Under the pieces are notes generated by a model, which saw only the letters and a program-made list of their open reading frames with translations, did not search any database and was not told where the DNA came from. From Candidatus Woesearchaeota archaeon (lineage in GTDB: Archaea; Nanobdellota; Nanobdellia; Woesearchaeales; ARS49), in assembly GCA_019323135.1 (NCBI GenBank), contig JAHWHT010000005.1, forward strand, positions 1 to 24,591: a stretch of DNA of 24,591 nucleotides, read 5' to 3'. The first letter of the stretch is position 1. The number at the start of each line of letters is the position of its first letter. This document shows positions 1-7,324 of the stretch, piece by piece. The position numbers were made by a program, and so were the translations under genes.

Positions 1-162
1 AACATATTCTTTTTCTCTAGAATCCAATGTTATTTTCAGACGATAAAAATTATTTAATTTGTATTTATTTAGAGATCCATCGCCAAGCATTATCCCTATA
101 AATTCTGCAAACTCTTTTGCGTTACTTAAACAATTTGTGACTAATTTATCTTTATCCAGCAT
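1..162 (-). CDS. LAGLIDADG-type homing endonuclease, N-terminal part only (runs off left edge)
   Basis: The minus strand reads 54 codons from an ATG at 162 to the window edge without a stop. Residues 20-31 (EFIGIMLGDGSL) match the first LAGLIDADG helix, which in this family forms the dimer or domain interface and carries an active-site acid. It is followed by the usual YRLKITLDSREKEYV-type strand. Homing endonucleases cut a long DNA target, and some act as intron or intein maturases. The 3' part, including any second LAGLIDADG motif, lies outside the window, so single- or double-motif type cannot be told. A TATA box (186-193) is centred about 27 nt before the ATG, which suggests a leaderless mRNA; a GGAG lies 7 nt before the ATG as an alternative signal. 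Having its own promoter argues for a free-standing gene rather than an intein. The family is fairly sure; activity is unknown. Confidence 0.75.
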   Translation of the reverse strand, partial: MLDKDKLVTNCLSNAKEFAEFIGIMLGDGSLNKYKLNNFYRLKITLDSREKEYV

Positions 163-185
163 ATAAATCTCCAATAAACTTATGC

Positions 186-214
186 TTAAATATGCTATGA
201 CAACTTGTCCAGTG
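186..214 (-). promoter_or_regulatory. Promoter of the homing-endonuclease gene: dyad element plus TATA box
   Basis: On the minus strand, CACTGGACAAGTTGTC (214-199) is followed after 5 nt by ATATTTAA (193-186). The element contains the dyad GACAA-N-TTGTC. The same arrangement, 26 of 29 bases identical, occurs at 12046-12074 on the plus strand before a pair of small ORFs. The position directly upstream of BRE/TATA is where archaeal activators commonly bind; that role is inferred. Confidence 0.55.
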
Positions 215-250
215 ACTTGTGACTATTTGTTAAAAACCCAAAATATTTAC

Positions 251-270
251 GAAAAATAAAAAGAAAAAAG
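251..270 (-). terminator. Oligo-T terminator of the initiator tRNA gene
   Basis: On the minus strand, three T-tracts (T6, T5, T5) start a few bases after the tRNA 3' end. Oligo-T is the usual archaeal transcription termination signal. Confidence 0.5.
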
Positions 271-310
271 TATATAGCGGGGGGTGGATTTGAACCACCG
301 ACCTGAGGGT

Positions 311-323
311 ATCTCAGAGCGCT
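311..323 (-). other. tRNA intron 2 (canonical position 37/38), 13 nt
   Basis: The central helix is CTCA (exon, bases 32-35) with TGAG (intron). The bulges are TAA and ATA, cut after their second base. Only a short loop remains inside, so there is no inner intron helix (a bulge-helix-loop form). The outer helix needs the stem that is completed by removal of intron 1. Confidence 0.75.
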
Positions 324-331
324 TATGAGCC

Positions 332-371
332 TTCCGGGATTATCTCATAGCCTAAACCTGCGGGATAATCA
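332..371 (-). other. tRNA intron 1 (position 29/30), bulge-helix-bulge
   Basis: The flanks form a bulge-helix-bulge: the 5' exon CCGG pairs with an identical CCGG near the intron 3' end. The bulges are AGT and AAG, and cuts after the second base of each give the exact anticodon stem. An inner helix GATTATC/GATAATC closes the intron. The outer helix is weak (about 2 bp), so the motif is of the relaxed type. Confidence 0.8.
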
Positions 372-429
372 CTCCGGGCACTCCTGGCTGCCCCACCCCG
401 CTATAGTGATGTTTAAGAATTATGGCGCA

Positions 430-437
430 TTTATAAA
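430..437 (-). promoter_or_regulatory. TATA box of the initiator tRNA gene
   Basis: TTTATAAA on the minus strand is centred about 31 nt before the mature 5' end, with an A/G-rich BRE-like flank. It shares the 403-530 spacer with the promoter of the divergent surface-protein gene. Confidence 0.55.
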
Positions 438-450
438 GCTTTCTTAACAA

Positions 451-525
451 AAACATTTATATATGGGCAATATACAAATTTAAGTATCGTCTAGCATATA
501 TTTAGTATACATAAAAAAAGAGGGG
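451..525 (+). promoter_or_regulatory. Promoter region and ribosome binding site of the surface-protein gene
   Basis: Two TATA candidates are visible: CATTTATATA near 454-463, which would give a leader of about 45 nt, and GCATATATTTAG near 494-505, which would start the RNA close to the ribosome binding site. GAGGGG at 520-525 lies 5 nt before the GTG start, which favours the upstream TATA and a leadered mRNA. The second candidate vaguely resembles the 186-214 element. Confidence 0.4.
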
Positions 526-530
526 AAACA

Positions 531-3500
531 GTGAAATTTATATTAAAACAGGTTGCTATTGCAGTAATAACCTTTTTAGGAATTTTTTTATTTTTCCTGC
601 AAATCCCTACTGTTTCTGCGAGCAACATAAGCCTTGATTTAATACACCCTCTTAATGACACTAATGTGACTCACAATGAATGGTTTAAGGTCATCGTGAA
701 TGTAAGCTGCAAAGGACCATCAAACTGCGGAATGATAAATGTAAGTCTAGACCCTACAATACGTAGAATCAACCTGACAGAAAATAATGACACCGCAGAC
801 GTAAAATACGGAACTGCTGGAACTGGCGGCAATGGAGGCGGCCAAATAAGATGGGAACTGCCAACAGAAATACATCATAAAAACATATTAAATGCAACAA
901 TGTGCTTTTTTAACAGAGACTCAGAGACAACAGAATTTGTAAAACAAATATGGCTGATAAACCAAAGCGACCATTGGGATGAAAGCTCAAACGCAGCAAC
1001 ATTGAACAGTCAGCAAAAAATAATTGCAGTAAATACCACGAGTACGTGCGGCACCAGTAGCTGCTGGTCCTGCCATAACGTAACTGCACTAGTGCAAAAA
1101 GCAGCAGACTTAGGATATGTAAACGCAACTTTCAGAATAGAATCTGCAACTCTGCCAATAGGAACAAATATAAACTCTGTCACAAACTTAGACGGCCTAG
1201 AACCAGGAAATTACTGGGTTTTTGATGATAGAGAACATACTCAAAGTCTTGGCGGACCTGCCTTAACAATAGATTACGGCCCTTCAAAAGGATTAATATC
1301 AACAATTAAAGGAAGAAGTCCGTTCTGGACAAATGAAAGCAACCCCCGGCAGGTAAATTTATCTGCAAATCAAAGCCAAATAATCACGTTCTGGGTAAAT
1401 GCCACAACCCAAAGCGGAACTTATGAATTCTTTGTATATGCAAACCGGACTGCAAAAATGAATGACAGCAACAGCACAAGAAAATGGAATGTGACTGTAT
1501 TCTATGATTTTGGACTGCTAGTGAGCCTGCTTTCACCAGCAGACAACACTAACAATGCAGACCTGAATAATATCACCTTAATCTGCAATGCATCTACTTA
1601 TGCAGGAAGACTAATGAATATGACTTTATACGATTCAAGTTCTGGCTGGTCTAGCAAAGAAACAAAAGGCATGCACGGAAAAACAAACACTAGAAATTTC
1701 ACAAGAGACTATGAACAAAACAATACTTTCTTAGATGCAGGGATTGCCTGGAATTGTTTTGCACAAAACAACCGAAGCAACAGCGCATTTGCGCCAAGCA
1801 ACAGGACATTTTCTAACTGGGATTTAGGTACAAAAAACGGCATTGAAATACAGAATGGGCAATTAATCACAACAGGCAATTTATTCACCAACATAGTAGA
1901 GAGAGTCATGAATCCAAACTCTACTGATACCAATATGGATGTTTATTATAATAATGCCACTCAAAAAATTTTTTATGCCTGGGCAGAAGATGATGGAATC
2001 GGAACTAACCAAATCTGGACTGCTCAACTTAACAGCGACAATACTGGATGGAGCTCCTCAAAGAGAACAAATGCAACATATAATCGAATAGAGCCGGCAA
2101 TACAAGTATACAATAATAAAGTATATGTGATTTATCGCGGCAGAGATGCTCAACAAAATACAGACCAATTATGGCTTGGAACAATGAATACAAGTGGGGG
2201 AAACTGGACAGAACAACAATTGACAAATTATACACAAGACAATATTTTCCTGCCTGCCATGGCAATAGATGACCGGACAAATACAATATATATCACGTAC
2301 ATCAAAGATAATGACTTATGGCTTGGAGAATATGATATAAACAGCAAAACATTCAAGGGTTCTGCGATAAACAACAGCAATGATTTTGTTGCTGCGCACA
2401 TATTCCTAGATAAAACAACAAACAGCCTTTATTTCATAACAGACCATGCGGGCGGAGGCAGAACTAATGTGTCTCACATACGCACAAACCTCACTGGAGG
2501 AAATTATACTGAAACATATTTCCCCGGATTGTCCGGCAGCATGATGACACGAGGAGTATCTGATGCAGTTTATGACCCTGTTTCAAATAATTTTTATTAT
2601 GCAACAAGCATTGTAAACACAGTATGGAACACATATAGAGGAGTATGCAATAAAGACTGCAGCAACAGCACATGGATACTGACCAATTCAAGCAATTCTA
2701 GCCACTCTCTCTGGCCAAGGCTTCAAAACATTGATGGATATATTGCGATGTCCTGGTTATACACTGAAACACTTGCTGCACCATTCCAGATAAACTTTGT
2801 TGCAGGCAAATTCAATGCAAACAATAATTTTACACAAGCAAGCAGGCTCATTAAAAAAACAAACTCCTCTATAAACGCGCCGCTGTATTATGATTCTACA
2901 TATGACCCGGAAAGCAATAAAATAAGATTATTATTTCCAAGATATGACAACCAAGCAAGCAGCATACAAGGCATATACACTGCTGACTGGTCTATTACTG
3001 ACTATGGAACATACATATCAAGAGTAATGAATGCAAACATGCCTGCAAACTGGCTTAACATAACATACACTTCAACAAGCCCTCCAGAAATTAACATCAC
3101 ATTTGAATACCGAGTATCGCAAGATTCTGTAAACTGGTCAAACTGGACCGCAAAAAACAATCTTCCTGCACTAAATTCACAATATTTCCAATACAGAGTG
3201 ATATTCAATGGCTCTAACACAAGCCAATCTGCAACATTAGAACAAGTCCAGATAAATTATAGCACAGAACCTCACCCAACAGTAACATTAAATTATCCTC
3301 TTAACAGAAACTGGTCAATTAGCATGACCAATGTCACATTCAACTGCTCTGCAACAACACAAAACGGATCATACTTGACAAACATATCATTATATTCTGA
3401 TTTCAATGGAACATGGCAATTAATTGAAACGCAGAATATAGGCGGCAGACAAGGAACAGGAATATTCAACTATAATCTTACAGAACCATACAATTACAGA

Positions 3501-6491
3501 GACGCAGGAGTGAGATGGAATTGTGTTGCATACAATAATTATTCAAACTCTGACTGGGGAAATAATGATTATTATTTTGCATCCTGGAATAGAGGAACGC
3601 ATAATAACACAAAAATAAGCAATACTGGAGTTCTTCAGCTGAACCAAACATCACAAACAGTGCAAGAATGGAATGACATCACGCAGGGAAATGTACCGCC
3701 TTTAACATTAAAAGGTGCGCTGATATATGACCCAATAACATATGAAGCAGTGTATTTTGGCGGACAAAACATGACCGTAGGGGCGACAAACCTGTATCCT
3801 AACATAACCTGGACATATGATTATTACACTAAAACCTGGACAGACGTGACAGCAATGTTAACAAATGCTCCGGACTTTGCAGAACAATTACCTACAGCAG
3901 GATATGATTCTTCTTTAAAATTAATTGTAACATACGCAAGAAAAAGATCAACAAATCAAGATGCAGTATGGTTTTACAATAATTCAAACAAAGTATGGAC
4001 CTATACAAACGTTACATCACCACCAAATATGGTTACAAGAAGAGCCGCGCTTTATGATAACACAGACAATGTATTTGTAGTACTTGCAAACATGTCTGAT
4101 GGAAATGAATATATTTTCTTTTATAATCACACCAGCGACACCTGGACAAACAAGTCTTTTGGAACAAACGGGCCAGTAGGGCGCGAAGTAATGGCATCTG
4201 CATATGACCCAGACAATGAAATATATCTCTTTTTCGGAGGCTCAAATTCAGATTCTCCGCCATGGACAGAATTCAATGAAACCTGGATATATAACAAATC
4301 AGCACAAACACTCATAAACATAACAGGATTATCAAGAGCGCCAGCACCAAGAACATACATGGATACGCCAGTCTATGACCCTCAGAAAAAAGCAATCGTA
4401 TTTTTTGGTGGAGCAGTATATGACAATAGCACAGCAAATGTAAACACGCATAATGATACTTGGTATTTTAATTCTAGCTCACTTACATGGACAGAACAAT
4501 CATTAGTCACACGCCCGCCAGGCACAGGCGGAGGAGTGATGGAATACATCCCCCACCCAGATAGAGATATAATAATAATCGTCGATGGATTTGTAAGATA
4601 TGATTCAATAACGCAAGCAGTCACAGAATTAAACAGCACGTGGGAACTGGTAAGCTATAAAAATTACACTGAAAGAAAAACCACCTTCTCACAACAAGTA
4701 AATGTAACTAATGGAACTGAACTGGGCTATATGAATGACTGGACTGCACACTTAACAGGAACAGGAAACATAATAATTCAAGGCTCTGCAGGCATGAACT
4801 GGCCAGGAGTTGCAAGATTCAACACCACCAATGAATCAACAGACGCAGCCGCCTTATCAAATACAAATCCTCTTCCAGCAAATTACATAATAAGCACTGC
4901 AGCAGCAACAGATACTGTAACAGGAGTTGCAAATCCGGGACTTGTGACAATTGGAATTCTAAAAAAAGGAATGCCTATTCTTGCAAACAACACAAAAGTA
5001 ATCAACTCTTTCAAACTGGCAATAGTCCCATTAAATCTAGGCCCGTTAAGCGGAACACTCTTTGAATATCAAAACAGCACAGGCGGTGTTAAATACTGGG
5101 ATGGCGCAAATGACGTATGGACTGCAGCTGCGGCAACAGCAGCACCATTTACTTATGGGGCATGGTATGGCCATGAAGTAAGAAAAACAAGCTCTCACTA
5201 TATATTCTTGATACGCAACCTGACAAGCGGAAAAATGATTGAAATGGCGACAATTCCAGTCTCTCTTGTAGTAAACGGAACTGATGAGGATACTGCAATC
5301 ATAGGCGATTTTATAACTGACTGGGAATCAGGAACAATGCGAATAGACAACCTGACAATAAAGACAGAGCAGTCAGAAGGAGCGTATACTTCTGAAGCAA
5401 TAGATTCTGGCCAATCCAGTGACTGGAATTATTTTGCATGGACCTCATCTGCATTAAACGGCACAAATGTATCTATGCTAGGAAGAACATCTGATGATGG
5501 AATAATCTGGTCTAATTGGAGTACAATGAATACCAATCCTTCTACAAATATTGCAGCTGCGCAGCAGTATTTCCAATATAAGACAGAATTAGAGACAGAA
5601 GGTTCTGCAGCACCTTCCTTAAGCGATGTATTGGTAAATTACACAACAACAAAAAACAGAATCAGAGTAACTCTTTTACTTAACCTGATGACACAGGCAA
5701 ACAGCACAAAAACAATATCTATCTACAGAAGCAGAACAGGCAGCAGGGTCGCATTAAATAACACAAATTCATCAAACATAACATACCTACTTACCCCCGG
5801 AACATATGACTTACAAATTGAGTGTGATACACTTGACAGCAAAATAAGGTTCGACAACTTGTCTTTAAGCAAAAACAATACATATCGCGTATCTCTGGAT
5901 GCGACTGGCGCATCAGGAAAGATGCTGAGAATATTTGCAGCAGAAACTGACTTGAATATAACAACTGCAGTCGTAACTGTAAGCTATCAAGGAACACATT
6001 ACACAAATGAAAACAAATTATACATAAACAAATGTAACAATTGGAATATGACCGCCAAAACCTGCAATAGTGCCTGGCAAAAACAACAAACCGCAATAAA
6101 CAAAACCGCAAAAACATTGAGCTGCACAGTCAACAGCTTATCTGGATTTGGGGTGGCCCAAGGAGCAGCTTCTGGAAGTGCTGGCGGAGGAGGGGGCGGC
6201 AGTTCCAGTAGAAACGCATATGATGATACAACTCCTCAAGACGAATTGCAGATAGAGCCAATGCAAGTGCCTGAAAAATTCAAAGATTTATTGCTAAATG
6301 AAGAGCAAAAATACGAATCAATAACAGAAACAATAAAAAAAGAGATTAAAAATAGAAAATTGCAAGAAGCTCCAACCGGCATAATATCTATGCCTGAACC
6401 AATAAAACCCCGTAAAACCCTGCCATATATCGCAATAATACTGCTGGTGGTATTAGTCGTAGGAATCGGATATGCCCTGCACAAACACTGA
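531..6491 (+). CDS. Giant cell-surface protein with two beta-propellers, C-terminally membrane-anchored
   Basis: This 1986-residue protein starts at GTG (ribosome binding site GAGGGG). Residues 1-30 are a signal peptide ending in TVSA. An N-terminal beta region follows, with a Cys-rich segment near residue 173. Then come an Ig-like domain (about 330-438), a seven-strand-repeat propeller-like region (about 467-820) and an Fn3-like domain (about 827-913). A second Ig-like domain (about 914-1030), a kelch-like propeller of six blades (about 1060-1370, recurring YDP...FGG), a laminin-G/ConA-like region (about 1383-1615) and a second Fn3-like domain (about 1617-1707) follow. The C-terminus has a Gly/Ser linker (about 1880-1895), a charged helix and one membrane segment (about 1964-1982) with a short KH tail. 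N-x-S/T sequons are very abundant, which suits an N-glycosylated exterior protein. A role in adhesion or host contact is inference; domain edges are approximate. Confidence 0.85.
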   Translation: MKFILKQVAIAVITFLGIFLFFLQIPTVSASNISLDLIHPLNDTNVTHNEWFKVIVNVSCKGPSNCGMINVSLDPTIRRINLTENNDTADVKYGTAGTGGNGGGQIRWELPTEIHHKNILNATMCFFNRDSETTEFVKQIWLINQSDHWDESSNAATLNSQQKIIAVNTTSTCGTSSCWSCHNVTALVQKAADLGYVNATFRIESATLPIGTNINSVTNLDGLEPGNYWVFDDREHTQSLGGPALTIDYGPSKGLISTIKGRSPFWTNESNPRQVNLSANQSQIITFWVNATTQSGTYEFFVYANRTAKMNDSNSTRKWNVTVFYDFGLLVSLLSPADNTNNADLNNITLICNASTYAGRLMNMTLYDSSSGWSSKETKGMHGKTNTRNFTRDYEQNNTFLDAGIAWNCFAQNNRSNSAFAPSNRTFSNWDLGTKNGIEIQNGQLITTGNLFTNIVERVMNPNSTDTNMDVYYNNATQKIFYAWAEDDGIGTNQIWTAQLNSDNTGWSSSKRTNATYNRIEPAIQVYNNKVYVIYRGRDAQQNTDQLWLGTMNTSGGNWTEQQLTNYTQDNIFLPAMAIDDRTNTIYITYIKDNDLWLGEYDINSKTFKGSAINNSNDFVAAHIFLDKTTNSLYFITDHAGGGRTNVSHIRTNLTGGNYTETYFPGLSGSMMTRGVSDAVYDPVSNNFYYATSIVNTVWNTYRGVCNKDCSNSTWILTNSSNSSHSLWPRLQNIDGYIAMSWLYTETLAAPFQINFVAGKFNANNNFTQASRLIKKTNSSINAPLYYDSTYDPESNKIRLLFPRYDNQASSIQGIYTADWSITDYGTYISRVMNANMPANWLNITYTSTSPPEINITFEYRVSQDSVNWSNWTAKNNLPALNSQYFQYRVIFNGSNTSQSATLEQVQINYSTEPHPTVTLNYPLNRNWSISMTNVTFNCSATTQNGSYLTNISLYSDFNGTWQLIETQNIGGRQGTGIFNYNLTEPYNYRDAGVRWNCVAYNNYSNSDWGNNDYYFASWNRGTHNNTKISNTGVLQLNQTSQTVQEWNDITQGNVPPLTLKGALIYDPITYEAVYFGGQNMTVGATNLYPNITWTYDYYTKTWTDVTAMLTNAPDFAEQLPTAGYDSSLKLIVTYARKRSTNQDAVWFYNNSNKVWTYTNVTSPPNMVTRRAALYDNTDNVFVVLANMSDGNEYIFFYNHTSDTWTNKSFGTNGPVGREVMASAYDPDNEIYLFFGGSNSDSPPWTEFNETWIYNKSAQTLINITGLSRAPAPRTYMDTPVYDPQKKAIVFFGGAVYDNSTANVNTHNDTWYFNSSSLTWTEQSLVTRPPGTGGGVMEYIPHPDRDIIIIVDGFVRYDSITQAVTELNSTWELVSYKNYTERKTTFSQQVNVTNGTELGYMNDWTAHLTGTGNIIIQGSAGMNWPGVARFNTTNESTDAAALSNTNPLPANYIISTAAATDTVTGVANPGLVTIGILKKGMPILANNTKVINSFKLAIVPLNLGPLSGTLFEYQNSTGGVKYWDGANDVWTAAAATAAPFTYGAWYGHEVRKTSSHYIFLIRNLTSGKMIEMATIPVSLVVNGTDEDTAIIGDFITDWESGTMRIDNLTIKTEQSEGAYTSEAIDSGQSSDWNYFAWTSSALNGTNVSMLGRTSDDGIIWSNWSTMNTNPSTNIAAAQQYFQYKTELETEGSAAPSLSDVLVNYTTTKNRIRVTLLLNLMTQANSTKTISIYRSRTGSRVALNNTNSSNITYLLTPGTYDLQIECDTLDSKIRFDNLSLSKNNTYRVSLDATGASGKMLRIFAAETDLNITTAVVTVSYQGTHYTNENKLYINKCNNWNMTAKTCNSAWQKQQTAINKTAKTLSCTVNSLSGFGVAQGAASGSAGGGGGGSSSRNAYDDTTPQDELQIEPMQVPEKFKDLLLNEEQKYESITETIKKEIKNRKLQEAPTGIISMPEPIKPRKTLPYIAIILLVVLVVGIGYALHKH

Positions 6492-6504
6492 TTCTTTGGT
6501 AAGA

Positions 6505-6512
6505 TTTATAAA
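6505..6512 (+). promoter_or_regulatory. TATA box for tRNA-Ser (and probably pyrH)
   Basis: TTTATAAA is centred about 29 nt before the tRNA 5' end. No separate promoter fits between the tRNA and pyrH (10 nt), so this box probably drives both. Confidence 0.5.
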
Positions 6513-6537
6513 CATCTAGCTAGTCATATTCAAGTAT

Positions 6538-6621
6538 GCCGCGGTGGCACAACCTGGTACTGCGCTGGATTGCTAATCCAGTTTCCTTCGGGATTTATGG
6601 GTTCAAATCCCATCCGCGGCG
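6538..6621 (+). tRNA. tRNA-Ser (GCU)
   Basis: The 84-nt gene is a type II tRNA. The acceptor stem is GCCGCGG/CCGCGGC. The anticodon stem CTGGA/TCCAG closes the loop TTGCTAA, giving anticodon GCU for AGC/AGU codons. A long variable arm folds as TCC-TTCG-GGA, and the T arm is ATGGG-TTCAAAT-CCCAT. The discriminator is G, as usual for serine; CCA is not encoded. There is no intron. pyrH begins 10 nt downstream. The cognate synthetase gene serS is at 9619. Confidence 0.95.
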
Positions 6622-6631
6622 TTTTAAAAAA

Positions 6632-7324
6632 ATGGTAAAAAAAGAAATTTTGGTGATAAGCTTAGGGGGATCAATTATTGTGCCAGATAAGGTAGACACA
6701 GACTTTTTGATGGATTTCAAGAAATTGATTCTAGAGTATGCCGACAAATACCAATTTGTTATAGTAACTGGGGGAGGAAGCACTGCCAGAACATATGCAA
6801 ATTCTGCAAAAGAGATAGAAAAAGGGGCTTTGAAAGATGATTTAGACTGGCTGGGGATAAACGCAACCATATTAAATGCACAGCTGATTAAAACAATATT
6901 CAAAGACAAAACATACAATAAAATAATAACAGACCCAACAAAAAAACCAAAGACTGCCAAACCAATTGTTTTAGCAGCAGGCTATAAGCCAGGAAGCAGC
7001 AGTGATTATGACGCAGTGATGCTGGCAAAAACATTTAAAACCAAAAAGATACTAAACCTTACAAATATAGATTATGTTTATAACAAAGACCCAAGAACGC
7101 ATACATTTGCAAAGCCAATGAAGAAACTAACCTGGAAACAATACAGAAGAATAATACCGCCAGACTTTACTTATGGCATGAACACACCTTTTGATCCAGT
7201 GGCAAGCAAACATGCAGAAAAACTAAAGTTAGAAGTGGTTGTGATGAACGGCCGCAAACTAAAACAAATAAAAAAATATCTAGATAAAAAAGAATTCATA
7301 GGAAGCGTGATATCAAATGGCTAA
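6632..7324 (+). CDS. pyrH: UMP kinase (archaeal type)
   Basis: The enzyme phosphorylates UMP to UDP with ATP, the second kinase step after de novo pyrimidine synthesis. The 230-residue product has the amino-acid-kinase fold. It shows LGGSI near residue 10, the glycine loop VTGGGSTARTY near 45, the acidic pocket LDWLGI near 70, PGSSSDYDAVMLA near 125, and NLTNIDYVYNKDP near 143, all matching archaeal PyrH. The length is near the archaeal norm of about 225. The frame is open upstream to 6536, but that part lies within tRNA-Ser, so the ATG at 6632 is the start. It sits 10 nt after the tRNA with no Shine-Dalgarno site, so the mRNA 5' end may come from tRNA 3' processing. The 3' end overlaps the next gene by 8 nt. 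Confidence 0.9.
   Translation: MVKKEILVISLGGSIIVPDKVDTDFLMDFKKLILEYADKYQFVIVTGGGSTARTYANSAKEIEKGALKDDLDWLGINATILNAQLIKTIFKDKTYNKIITDPTKKPKTAKPIVLAAGYKPGSSSDYDAVMLAKTFKTKKILNLTNIDYVYNKDPRTHTFAKPMKKLTWKQYRRIIPPDFTYGMNTPFDPVASKHAEKLKLEVVVMNGRKLKQIKKYLDKKEFIGSVISNG

Larger units (their letters stand above)
275..402 (-). tRNA. Initiator tRNA-Met (CAU) with two introns
   Basis: The 128-nt gene folds into a 75-nt mature tRNA if two introns are removed. The acceptor stem is AGCGGGG with CCCCGCT, giving the A1-U72 pair typical of archaeal initiators. The D stem is GGGC/GCCC, the T arm is GGTGG-TTCAAAT-CCACC, and the discriminator is A; CCA is not encoded. After splicing, the anticodon arm is GAGGG-CTCATAA-CCCTC with the three stacked G-C pairs of initiators. 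Intron 1 (332-371, 40 nt) sits at position 29/30 and intron 2 (311-323, 13 nt) at 37/38. Without removing intron 1 the anticodon stem does not pair. RtcB and archease, the exon-ligation enzymes, are encoded at 14745-16624. A TATA box (430-437) lies about 31 nt upstream. Confidence 0.9.

Noticed and set aside
910..6484. Several antisense open frames of 60-110 codons opposite the surface-protein gene
   Set aside because: They lack promoters, ribosome binding sites and protein-like composition, and reflect codon bias of the sense gene.
6536..6631. Open frame upstream of pyrH, adding 32 residues
   Set aside because: It translates tRNA-Ser(GCU), whose fold is unambiguous; the UMP kinase family starts at about the ATG at 6632.
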